DNA from: Runella limosa DSM 17973
Lineage (GTDB): Bacteria; Bacteroidota; Bacteroidia; Cytophagales; Spirosomataceae
Reading direction: 5' to 3'
Assembly: GCF_000482465.1 (NCBI RefSeq)
Contig: NZ_KI519422.1
Coordinates: 124,001-188,000, forward strand
DNA length: 64,000 nucleotides
A model generated the notes under the pieces. That model worked only from the letters and a program-made list of their open reading frames with translations, had not been told where the DNA came from and did no database searches. The position numbers and the translations under genes were made by a program. Positions 44,728-52,131 of the stretch are shown here, in pieces (within the stretch, counting starts at the first letter, position 1; every line of letters starts with the position of its first letter).

Positions 44728-44842
44728 GGTTTTGGGATTGAATAATTGCCTATTTTTTGAGAAACAATGTATTTATAATCTCTGATATTTTTTGTAAAAA
44801 TACAATATGTGAGAAAGAAAACTGAGGAAGTAACAAAAACAA

Positions 44843-44875
44843 AAAATCGCCGTCGGTAGGACCAACGGCGATTTT
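44843..44875 (-). terminator. Intrinsic terminator of the GH106 gene
   Basis: Arms AAAATCGCCGTCGGT (44843-44857) and ACCAACGGCGATTTT (44861-44875), one mismatch that becomes G-U on the minus strand, where the stem is followed by TTGTTTTTG. It lies about 110 nt after the stop of the minus-strand GH106 gene and upstream of the nucleotidyltransferase start. A second inverted pair (CTCTCTAAC at 44878, GTTAGAGAG at 44945) brackets the gap. Confidence 0.75.
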
Positions 44876-44985
44876 CTCTCTCTAACAGCCATAAAAACGA
44901 ATACGATTATCTATCTAATCATCTTCTTGCTTACCTGTACGTTGGTTAGAGAGGTAGCGTTGCAGAAAAAGTAAAAAAAAGTAAA

Positions 44986-47523
44986 TTATTTTTTCTCCCA
45001 ATACTCCATTTTTACTTCACCCAGCAATCCTGACGGCATAGGCTGCCACTTCGAAGCGTTGAAAGGCTTGTACTGAATGTCCACCATGTTGATTTCCTGA
45101 AATTTTTTCCAATCGGGCTGCTGCGTGTCGCGGAGGCGCATGTAGTTGGCCGAAAGGTTGGTTACTTCAATTTCAAGGGTATTTTGATTGGCTTTCAAAC
45201 TCCCAGCGGGCAGTTCGAGACGGAAAGGCAAACTCCAGGCCGTACCGATTTTTTGCCCATTGAGCGTCACCTCGGCCACTTCGCGGACATCCCCCAAATC
45301 CAATACCACTTTACTCGCTTTTTCGAGGCCAGCAGGAACATCGAAAGTCAACGAATACCGCGCTGTCCCCGAAAAATAGCTGGCCGAATCCGATAAACTT
45401 GTCCATGAAACCAACTGAGTTAGCACCTTAGGTGCGGGTAAGTACGGCTTTCCTTCGACAAATGTTAGTTTCCAGTTGCCTTTTAGAGGGAAGGTTTGAG
45501 TATTGGAAAGGTTTTGAACTTTTCCAACGTTTGAGGCAACATCCAACATTAAAAAGCACGATTCTCCCGAAAGGAGAGACAGATAAATCTGTGTTTTACC
45601 TTGTTCCGTTCTAACGGACAATTCCATCGTTTTGTCGGTCAGCGGCTGGTACATATATACCTTTTGAGCAGTCGTCGCGAGCGTAATCCATCCTTCGCTG
45701 AAAAGCTGATTTTGGTTAGCGACAAAGTAAACCACTTTGCCATTTTGTACTTTGCGAATGTACCGCAAGCCGTTTTTAGCCCACGTTTCTTGGCGAATTT
45801 TTTGGGTGGCTAGGACACTTTCCAAGTCTTCAAGACTTGGAAAGTGGGTCTGTTGCCCTGCCCACGTTTGAAGGAGTTTTTGGAAAGACGCCGCCCGTTC
45901 AGCTTGTCGGACAAAACCCGTTGGGGTGCTGGGTAAATGTTCCATAAAGATTACCTTAACGCCTGCTTTTGATAATGCTGCGAGCCGCGAAAGAGTCGCT
46001 TCGGGTATATAAGTAGTGGCAGGAACCAAAATCATTTTGTACTTTTTGGTGGCCAACGACGCAAAGCGTTGCAACTGATCGTCGGAAATAAAATCAAACG
46101 AAAAACCGTTGTCCCAAAGCCAATTGCTAAGTTGCCCAAAAGGGAGTTTTAACAACCACTTGTCCACGTGGTGAACTTCTAACAAATGGATTCCTCCGTT
46201 GGCACGGGCTTTGGTCGCCCATAAGTCGTGGGCTGGAAAATAAACGAGTAAGTCGTTATCGGCTTGGCTGTTTTGCAAAATCGTTTGAGAACGTTCTACG
46301 TATTTGTTCAACAACGGATAGTGTTTCCAAAAGTGGGAATGAACGCCGTAGTTGGTAGAGGCATAAAACAACCAACCTGGGAAAGCTTCATGTTGGGGCG
46401 TGTAGGTTGTTCCGTGGTAAAACAAATGGTTGATTCCCGACACAAACAATTCATCCAACTGCGGCTTGATTTGTGAAAGTGAGACTTTAAAATGATTGGC
46501 CAACCACGTGGTACTTTCTGAGCTTACCCATTTTTTGGAGGCAAGGTGCGCGGCCGAACTCGCGAATTTCATGGCTAGGGCGTTAGGTGTTCCAAAACGG
46601 TCCACTTCGTACTGGTCGTCGATGCGTAATCCCTTAATCGGGAAACGACTTGTGCCAAACGATTCGGTTTCGGGAATGTCGGAGGCTTCGTACAAATCGA
46701 GCAAGTTGCCTGGCGAACCGTGGGCTTGGTAGCGCGTGACGAAACCTTGCTTGTGCGACCAATCAGTCCATTTTTTGGCATAATTTTCCAATAATAACTC
46801 CGAAAGCGTCTGGTGATAGTCGATTTTGACCAATGCCGTGGTGGTATCGGTAAAGGCCGCCCATTGGCTTTTGAGGTCGTAGCCGCGCCGTTTTTGAAAT
46901 TCATTCAGAAAATCATCGGTCCAGTTGGCGCCGTAAACTTCGTATGAATCGTTGTACATGGCGCGAGGACGGTCTTTGAAATTGGCAAATGCCGAGTCAA
47001 AACGTTGAACATAATGCGGCATGGCTTTGGCCGAAAACGGGTCAAGTACCAGTCCTTCGCCTCCAGGAGCTGCTCGCTTGACGGCCTGTTTGGTGAGCGC
47101 GCTTTGAATTTCGCCGTTGACAAACTGCCATTTTTTGGCCGCAAATTCGGGCGATACGTTTGACCCGCCAAAAGGCCAGCCAGTACCTGTGGTCATATCG
47201 ACACCCAGTCCGAGGCGTTTCCCTTCGCGAACCGTATGCGCAAGCACCTCCATCCAACGCGGGCTTAGGTACGAAATCGCTTGTTTTTCAAGTCCTTTGA
47301 CGCCATAAATAGGAATAATGTGGACGCCTCCCAACCCCGCTTTGGCAAAGTTTTCGAGTTGCCACGTAATGTCGCTTTCGGTGACGGTGCTTCCCATCCA
47401 CCACCAGTACGTCCAAGGTTTGGCGGTGTTAAAACTCGCTGAAGAGGCGGCCTTACTGGTCTGAGCTTGTGCTTTGATAGACAACGCCAAAAGTAATGCT
47501 GCTATCCATGTATTGAATCTCAC
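44986..47523 (-). CDS. GH106-family alpha-L-rhamnosidase
   Basis: 845 residues with a signal peptide (MRFNTWIAALLLALSIKAQA). The N-terminal TIM-barrel region has the family pattern PWTYWWWMGSTVTESDITWQ, GLGGVHIIPIYGVKGLEKQA and GKRLGLGVDMTTGTGWPFGG. C-terminal beta-sandwich modules follow (RYSLTFDVPAGLEKASKVVL, GTAWSLPFRLELPAGS), as in GH106/GH2-like architecture. It hydrolyses terminal alpha-rhamnose from plant or bacterial glycans outside the cytoplasm. A perfect 31-bp palindrome at 45816-45846 is read as residues 560-570 in a linker. No TonB transporter adjoins it. Confidence 0.9.
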   Translation of the reverse strand: MRFNTWIAALLLALSIKAQAQTSKAASSASFNTAKPWTYWWWMGSTVTESDITWQLENFAKAGLGGVHIIPIYGVKGLEKQAISYLSPRWMEVLAHTVREGKRLGLGVDMTTGTGWPFGGSNVSPEFAAKKWQFVNGEIQSALTKQAVKRAAPGGEGLVLDPFSAKAMPHYVQRFDSAFANFKDRPRAMYNDSYEVYGANWTDDFLNEFQKRRGYDLKSQWAAFTDTTTALVKIDYHQTLSELLLENYAKKWTDWSHKQGFVTRYQAHGSPGNLLDLYEASDIPETESFGTSRFPIKGLRIDDQYEVDRFGTPNALAMKFASSAAHLASKKWVSSESTTWLANHFKVSLSQIKPQLDELFVSGINHLFYHGTTYTPQHEAFPGWLFYASTNYGVHSHFWKHYPLLNKYVERSQTILQNSQADNDLLVYFPAHDLWATKARANGGIHLLEVHHVDKWLLKLPFGQLSNWLWDNGFSFDFISDDQLQRFASLATKKYKMILVPATTYIPEATLSRLAALSKAGVKVIFMEHLPSTPTGFVRQAERAASFQKLLQTWAGQQTHFPSLEDLESVLATQKIRQETWAKNGLRYIRKVQNGKVVYFVANQNQLFSEGWITLATTAQKVYMYQPLTDKTMELSVRTEQGKTQIYLSLLSGESCFLMLDVASNVGKVQNLSNTQTFPLKGNWKLTFVEGKPYLPAPKVLTQLVSWTSLSDSASYFSGTARYSLTFDVPAGLEKASKVVLDLGDVREVAEVTLNGQKIGTAWSLPFRLELPAGSLKANQNTLEIEVTNLSANYMRLRDTQQPDWKKFQEINMVDIQYKPFNASKWQPMPSGLLGEVKMEYWEKK
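45816..45846. repeat. 31-bp perfect palindrome inside the GH106 gene
   Basis: Arms CACTTTCCAAGTCTT (45816-45830) and AAGACTTGGAAAGTG (45832-45846) around one base. On the minus strand it encodes HFPSLEDLESV in frame. This degree of symmetry is unusual for coding sequence and the element resembles intergenic palindromes elsewhere in the window. Confidence 0.75.
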
Positions 47524-47752
47524 TTGTATCGTTGTTTAAAATGATAAATGACTGGATTTGAAGATTGTTACGCAATTAAAAAGACAAATCTTGCTTTACT
47601 TACCTTCACTCTCCTGTAAATCGTAGGTTTCTCAAATTCAGACTCATTCCAAATTTTAGGTAAGCACGGTTGAAATAGAACAATTTTGCGTCAAAGGGTG
47701 TAGTATTGTTGATAAAAATGATGGAAACTTCCCATTTCAAACTAATATAACT

Positions 47753-48298
47753 ATGAAAGATACCGTTCGTATGCGAACTTCGTTGAAAGAAGATTTAGAA
47801 ATTGCTTTAAATGCACAAGTGAAAATGGAAGCCGAATCTTCGGCAAAATATTTGGCCATGGCCGCTTGGTGCGACCGCAATGGTTATTCTCACAGTGGCG
47901 ATTTCTTTTTTGCGCAAGCCGACGAAGAACGTGGTCACATGCTCAAAATCTTTAAATTTATCTGCGACATGGGCGGAACGGCCATTACGCCCGATGTAGT
48001 AGGCATCCCCCAAGAATATCCATCGTTTCGCTCGGTATTTGAAACGGCGTTGGAACAAGAAATTATGGTTTCGCAGGCTATCAACCGCTTGGTAGGCATC
48101 AGCCGCCGCCTCGACGATTATGCGACCGAAAACTTCTTGCAGTGGTTTGTAAAAGAGCAAATTGAAGAAGAATACATTGCCCGTCGCCAAGTCGAATTGT
48201 TTGATGTGATTGGCGAAGAAGGCATTGGCCGTTTTACGATTGACATGGAAATCGCCAAAGTAACTTACCCAGGAGCCGCTGGCGAAGCAGAAGCGTAA
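47753..48298 (+). CDS. ftnA: Ferritin
   Basis: 181 residues. The four-helix ferritin core carries the dinuclear iron ligands in KMEAESSAKYLAMAAWCDRN (Glu), FFFAQADEERGHMLKIFKF (Glu, Glu, His) and the third helix EQEIMVSQAINRLVG with FVKEQIEEEYIARRQVELFD. The protein oxidises and stores iron as a 24-mer. It is non-haem: no bacterioferritin-type haem Met is evident. The ATG at 47753 is preceded by no strong Shine-Dalgarno. Two hairpins follow the stop, the second a strong terminator. Confidence 0.94.
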   Translation: MKDTVRMRTSLKEDLEIALNAQVKMEAESSAKYLAMAAWCDRNGYSHSGDFFFAQADEERGHMLKIFKFICDMGGTAITPDVVGIPQEYPSFRSVFETALEQEIMVSQAINRLVGISRRLDDYATENFLQWFVKEQIEEEYIARRQVELFDVIGEEGIGRFTIDMEIAKVTYPGAAGEAEA

Positions 48299-48306
48299 TT
48301 TTATCC

Positions 48307-48340
48307 ACCTTCCCGAAAGTTTCAGAACTTTCGGGAAGGT
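48307..48340. repeat. Palindrome after the ferritin gene
   Basis: Perfect 15-bp arms ACCTTCCCGAAAGTT (48307-48321) and AACTTTCGGGAAGGT (48326-48340), 4-nt loop. A close relative (CTTTCCGAAAGTTTT arms) lies at 55710-55739, so this is one copy of a dispersed element rather than a gene-specific terminator. Confidence 0.75.
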
Positions 48341-48341
48341 C

Positions 48342-48386
48342 AAAAATAAAAGCGTACCGTAATTATTGCGGTACGCTTTTATTTTT
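48342..48386 (+). terminator. Intrinsic terminator of the ferritin gene
   Basis: An 18-bp perfect stem AAAAATAAAAGCGTACCG (48342-48359) with CGGTACGCTTTTATTTTT (48369-48386), loop 9 nt; the 3' arm provides the T-tract. Confidence 0.9.
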
Positions 48387-48404
48387 GACTTTATGTAAAA
48401 AATA

Positions 48405-48436
48405 TTTGCTTAAATGTAAAGTTTGCTTTACATTTG
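48405..48436 (+). promoter_or_regulatory. Promoter with overlapping palindromic operator
   Basis: TTTG (48405-48408), 20-nt spacer, TACATTTG (48429-48436): a near-perfect Bacteroidota promoter. It overlaps a perfect palindrome, AAATGTAAAG (48412-48421), TTTG, CTTTACATTT (48426-48435), which covers the spacer and -7 box. This is a plausible binding site for the XRE regulator encoded at 48975. Confidence 0.7.
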
Positions 48437-48477
48437 AATCGAAAATCAATTTTTCAAACAAAAACCTATTAACAGCT

Positions 48478-48978
48478 ATGGATACCAAATTACTTTTGCC
48501 CAATCGCTTTAAGAGAATCGGTTGGTTGTTGTTTGTACCTTGTTTAGTGCTTACGGTGTTGGCGTTGTTGGAAGTAGCTCCCAGCGTCAGTTTTTTTGGA
48601 GGAGAACACTTTTTAGCAAAGTGGACGACGATAATGGTTTCTAAAAAAGACGGTTTAGGGGCTATATTAGAAGGAAATAATCCCGATTTTGCGGGTGAAC
48701 TTTTAATGACCTTGACCGTGATAGGATTTTATTTTGTCGCCTTCTCCCGTGAACGCACCGACGACGAATGGATTATGAAAGTGCGCCACGAGTCGCTACT
48801 CTGGGGGTTTTATGTACACCTTATCGGATTTATTTTGGCGGTTTGGTTGTCGTATGGCCTTGATTTTTATTTGATTGTATCGTGGAATATGCTCACGGCA
48901 CCGTTGGTCTTTCTGGCGCGTTTTCACTGGATTGTCTATGTAAAACCGTTTTTTGAAGAAAGGAGAGCTGCCGCATGA
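48478..48978 (+). CDS. Small integral membrane protein of a regulator-linked pair
   Basis: 166 residues from the ATG at 48478, 41 nt after the -7 box; the longer open frame begins upstream of the promoter and is rejected. Four hydrophobic segments are visible: FKRIGWLLFVPCLVLTVLAL, LLMTLTVIGFYFVAFSRERT, LLWGFYVHLIGFILAVWL and LIVSWNMLTAPLVFLARF. The motif RERTDDEWIMKVRHESLLWG between helices 2 and 3 recurs in this family. It overlaps the XRE gene by 4 nt (ATGA). Function unknown; membrane protein plus small XRE regulator pairs are common in bacteria. Confidence 0.8.
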   Translation: MDTKLLLPNRFKRIGWLLFVPCLVLTVLALLEVAPSVSFFGGEHFLAKWTTIMVSKKDGLGAILEGNNPDFAGELLMTLTVIGFYFVAFSRERTDDEWIMKVRHESLLWGFYVHLIGFILAVWLSYGLDFYLIVSWNMLTAPLVFLARFHWIVYVKPFFEERRAAA

Positions 48979-49175
48979 AAAATACGATTCACGTAGAAAG
49001 AGCTATCAAGCGCATCACCCAAGCCGATTTGGCCGAAGCCGTGGGCGTTTCGCGCCAGACCATCAATGCGCTGGAAGCGTCGAAGTATGTGCCGTCGGTT
49101 GTGTTGGCGCTAAAAATCGCCCGTTATTTCGATAAACCCGTCGAGGCTATTTTTGAGTTGGAGAAAGAGGATTGA
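48975..49175 (+). CDS. Small XRE-family transcriptional regulator
   Basis: 66 residues consisting only of a helix-turn-helix domain: MKNTIHVERAIKRITQADLA, EAVGVSRQTINALEASKYVP and SVVLALKIARYFDKPVEAIF. It belongs to the YozG-like group of compact XRE regulators. Its start overlaps the membrane-protein stop by 4 nt, so the two are made together. It probably represses its own operon through the palindrome at 48412-48435 (inference). Confidence 0.9.
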   Translation: MKNTIHVERAIKRITQADLAEAVGVSRQTINALEASKYVPSVVLALKIARYFDKPVEAIFELEKED

Positions 49176-49220
49176 GGCCCATAGTCCATAGTCTATTAAC
49201 CAGCGACCATCAACCATGGA

Positions 49221-49970
49221 CTAAAAAAGCAGCTCAGGACGATACTCGAAGTGCATGGTGTCGTAGTGATACCACTTTCCTCCCCAGATAAAGCCGTGTT
49301 TTTCAAAGATTTCTACTACTTGAGCGGCTATCTTGTTACGGTAGGAAAGTGGTACATTTTCGTCTTTGCAACGACAATCCCACTGCCAATAATGCGATAA
49401 ATTGAGGTTAATGTCGATGGCTACGCCGTAGCTGTGCATACTGAGGCGGTTGGTGCCGCTGATAAGTCGCCACACAAACGTACCCGCAGGGTTATTGACG
49501 TATTTGAGTAATTCGGGATGCCGCTCTAACTCGCCCGAAACCGCCTGAAAGTGTAGATGAACATTATTGACTTTTGACACCATCAGTTTTTTCTTCAACG
49601 TACTGGGTAGCCACACAATCTCTACGAGGTTTTGGCGGACTTCAGCTTCGGTATTTCCGTACATTTTTCTAAAAAAAGGTTCGTACCGAAATCTTCCTGG
49701 GTCATGGTTGAGTTGAGGGGCTTTTTCTTGGCGTTTTTTGGAATATTTCTGTACCAGTTGGTCTTCCAAGTCGGCGTTTTGGAGAAGTTCGGCAAAAGTC
49801 TTTTTTTGTCCGTCGTCAAACGGCATGAGGGTAGAGTCTTTCCACATTATGCCCCTGTGGGTGGCGCGTACAATGTGGTCAGGATAAGCCCGTAGGTATT
49901 CCGACTGGGCGTGGCTGGTGAGGTTTAATACGATAAAAAAAGCGGGAATGAAAAGCTTGAAAAATGACAT
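49221..49970 (-). CDS. Exported M15-family metallopeptidase (D-Ala-D-Ala carboxypeptidase type)
   Basis: 249 residues with a signal peptide (MSFFKLFIPAFFIVLNLTSH). The zinc site is visible as RLSMHSYGVAIDINLNLSHY (His and Asp) and the C-terminal MHFEYRPELL (Glu and His). This matches the VanY/M15 fold that trims peptidoglycan stem peptides in the periplasm. It lies 12 nt downstream of the DUF4846 gene on the same strand, so they probably form one transcript. The downstream gap (49176-49220) has CCATAGTCCATAGT-type low-complexity repeats. Confidence 0.9.
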   Translation of the reverse strand: MSFFKLFIPAFFIVLNLTSHAQSEYLRAYPDHIVRATHRGIMWKDSTLMPFDDGQKKTFAELLQNADLEDQLVQKYSKKRQEKAPQLNHDPGRFRYEPFFRKMYGNTEAEVRQNLVEIVWLPSTLKKKLMVSKVNNVHLHFQAVSGELERHPELLKYVNNPAGTFVWRLISGTNRLSMHSYGVAIDINLNLSHYWQWDCRCKDENVPLSYRNKIAAQVVEIFEKHGFIWGGKWYHYDTMHFEYRPELLF

Positions 49971-49982
49971 TGTCGAAATTCG

Positions 49983-50762
49983 TTAATTGTCCTTAAAACG
50001 TCGTAAGTCACTTGGTTCAAAAGTCCACTCAGGTGTTTCCAATGTCTCGTTTTTAAGTTCGTACCACGGGCTAAGGGTGGAGTTGTTGGGGTTTTTCAAA
50101 ATCTGGGTTTCTTGGGCGGGCATGTAGCTTTGGGCTAACAAAAACAATTTTTGCCCCGTCGTAGGATTTTGAACCATGTCCACTACCATCACCGCATGAC
50201 CGAAAGGTACACCTTTTTGAATAAAAACGTCACCGATTTTCAGGTTTTGCATTGAAATAGGCTGCAACTCGTCGTGCAACGAACGGGTGTTGGCCGACGC
50301 GAAAATGGACTCCATGTACTTCCAAAATGTTGGATACGAATAGTCGCCTTTGGCGTAGGTGCTGAAATAACGGGGCTTACCGTCGGCCAAAAAATTGAAA
50401 TGAATTTTATCAAACTGCTTTTGCTGAAACAAATACTCCGCCCGCAACCGCATGACGGCATCGGCGCATTGATGAAGGTCTTTTTTACCAATGCCTAAAG
50501 CCACGACCGAAACATAGACGTCGGGCGTGTTTTTGGTACGGCCGTCAAAATAGAGCACTTTACTTCCCCAGAGTTTGAGCGGAAGCTGGCGCAAAAACGC
50601 TTCAAACGATGTGGGCGCAGCGGCAGTACGCTGAAACCCCGCAGGCGCTGGAAACCGCGCCGACAAGGTCGTGGCGGAGGGTGACACGGGGGCTTGGGCG
50701 TGGCTGGTTTGAGGCAGAAAGTTGACCCCAAAGAGCAGAAAACAGGCGAGGAAGCGGTTCAT
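49983..50762 (-). CDS. Exported DUF4846-family protein
   Basis: 259 residues from the ATG at 50762, which starts the signal peptide MNRFLACFLLFGVNFLPQTS; the open frame runs 25 codons further without signal character. The mature part matches DUF4846: RFPAPAGFQRTAAAPTSFEA, FEAFLRQLPLKLWGSKVLYF, QCADAVMRLRAEYLFQQKQF, KIGDVFIQKGVPFGHAVMVV and KLFLLAQSYMPAQETQILKN. The conserved His in FGHAVMVVD suggests a papain-like fold, but activity is unproven. It is upstream of the M15 peptidase, with a probable shared role in the cell envelope. Confidence 0.88.
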   Translation of the reverse strand: MNRFLACFLLFGVNFLPQTSHAQAPVSPSATTLSARFPAPAGFQRTAAAPTSFEAFLRQLPLKLWGSKVLYFDGRTKNTPDVYVSVVALGIGKKDLHQCADAVMRLRAEYLFQQKQFDKIHFNFLADGKPRYFSTYAKGDYSYPTFWKYMESIFASANTRSLHDELQPISMQNLKIGDVFIQKGVPFGHAVMVVDMVQNPTTGQKLFLLAQSYMPAQETQILKNPNNSTLSPWYELKNETLETPEWTFEPSDLRRFKDN

Positions 50763-50962
50763 AGAAAAGAGTTTTTTTAACACGTAGCGCACAGAGAATA
50801 AACACATAGAAAATACACCTATGTTTTTTATGGGCAAAAGCTATCTGATCTATGTGGTTAACTAAAAAGCTTCGTGCAAGAGAGAGTTAATCGACTGTGG
50901 AAAAACGAAGCGATGGGCAATTCATTTTTGTGTAGCTTTAAAAACTTTTTTGAAACGCTTCT

Positions 50963-52123
50963 ATGAAACGCCCTTTGTACCTTTTACCGTTGGTGGTTAT
51001 TGCCCAGTTTGCGGGTACTTCGCTGTGGTTTGCGGTCAATGCCATTTTGCCTGCCTTACAGGCATTCCATTCTACCACTGCGGCCTTTATGCCTACCATG
51101 ACCACGGCTGTGCAGCTCGGATTTGTGATGGGAACGCTGACGTATTCCTATTTCTCGATTGCCGACCGATTTTCGCCCGTGCGGGTGTTTATGGGCTCGG
51201 CGCTGTTGGCGGCGGGTTGTAATTTGGCCGTGTTGGCTACCTACGAATCACTGACGGCGATGTTGTTGGCGCGTTGGGGAGTGGGTTTCTTTTTGGCGGG
51301 TGTCTATCCTGTTGGGATGAAAATTTGTAGCGATTGGTACGAAGCAGGATTGGGCAAAGCCTTGGGCTATTTGGTGGGGGCATTGGTGTTGGGAACGGCG
51401 TTTCCGTACGCAATCAAGTCGTTTTCATTGACTCTGCCGTGGCAATACGTCATTGAAGCGACCTCTGCGTTGGCCGTTGGCGGCGGGCTCGTGGTGGGTT
51501 TGCTACTGCGCGACGGCCCGTACCGTCGGGTAGCGGGGCGGTTCAACCCTGCGGTGTTACGGGAGGTGTTTCGAGACAAGTTGTTTCGTAAATACGCCTT
51601 TGGGTACTTCGGGCACATGTTTGAGTTATATACCTTTTGGGCGTTTGTGCCCGTAATTTTGAGTAGCTACAACGAACGTACGCATCACTCCTTACCCGTG
51701 GCCTTGGTCGCTTTTGCGGTGATTGCTTCGGGGGCGTTGGGCTGCGTCCTTACGGGCGAATTGTCGCTTCGCTGGGGAAGTCATCGAACGGCTTGGTGGG
51801 CGCTGATGGTATCGTACTTTTGCTGTGTGGCAAGTGTATTTTTACCTACCTACTCACCCGCCGTATTGCTGGGCTTTTTGCTCGTTTGGGGCATTAGCGT
51901 TGTGGCCGATTCCCCTCAGTTTTCTACCTTGGTATCGCTCAATGCGCCCGCGCATTACCGCGCCACGGCGCTTACGCTGGTGACTTCCATTGGCTTTTTT
52001 ATCACCATTCCGAGTTTGTACCTGATTCAGTGGCTTTTTGGCTTATACGGCCACTACGCCCTGATTGTCTTGGGCTTGGGTGGCGTGGTTGGATTGCGGG
52101 CAATGGGGACTTGGAAGGGGTGA
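50963..52123 (+). CDS. MFS transporter
   Basis: 386 residues with about 12 predicted helices, from YLLPLVVIAQFAGTSLWFAV to LFGLYGHYALIVLGLGGVVG. Loop motifs after helix 2 (FSIADRFSPVRVFMGSALLA) and helix 8 (LSLRWGSHRTAWWALMVSYF) fit the MFS pattern. Likely a drug or metabolite exporter or importer; substrate unknown. It is divergent from the DUF4846 operon and convergent with the VCBS lipoprotein gene, with an 8-bp gap. Confidence 0.92.
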   Translation: MKRPLYLLPLVVIAQFAGTSLWFAVNAILPALQAFHSTTAAFMPTMTTAVQLGFVMGTLTYSYFSIADRFSPVRVFMGSALLAAGCNLAVLATYESLTAMLLARWGVGFFLAGVYPVGMKICSDWYEAGLGKALGYLVGALVLGTAFPYAIKSFSLTLPWQYVIEATSALAVGGGLVVGLLLRDGPYRRVAGRFNPAVLREVFRDKLFRKYAFGYFGHMFELYTFWAFVPVILSSYNERTHHSLPVALVAFAVIASGALGCVLTGELSLRWGSHRTAWWALMVSYFCCVASVFLPTYSPAVLLGFLLVWGISVVADSPQFSTLVSLNAPAHYRATALTLVTSIGFFITIPSLYLIQWLFGLYGHYALIVLGLGGVVGLRAMGTWKG

Positions 52124-52131
52124 ATCTCCGT

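Larger units (their letters stand above)
43912..44837. repeat. 14-bp direct repeats flanking the nucleotidyltransferase cassette
   Basis: GAGGAAGTAACAAA occurs at 43912-43925 and again, identical, at 44824-44837, bracketing both cassette genes and about 900 bp. The span is listed as one entry; only its ends are repeat. It could be a target-site duplication or a recombination scar. Confidence 0.6.

Noticed and set aside
43912-44837. Insertion sequence around the nucleotidyltransferase pair
   Set aside because: No transposase and no terminal inverted repeats at both ends; only direct repeats and a 3' hairpin are seen.
48385-48477. N-terminal extension of the small membrane protein
   Set aside because: The extension overlaps the promoter and operator and starts before the -7 box.
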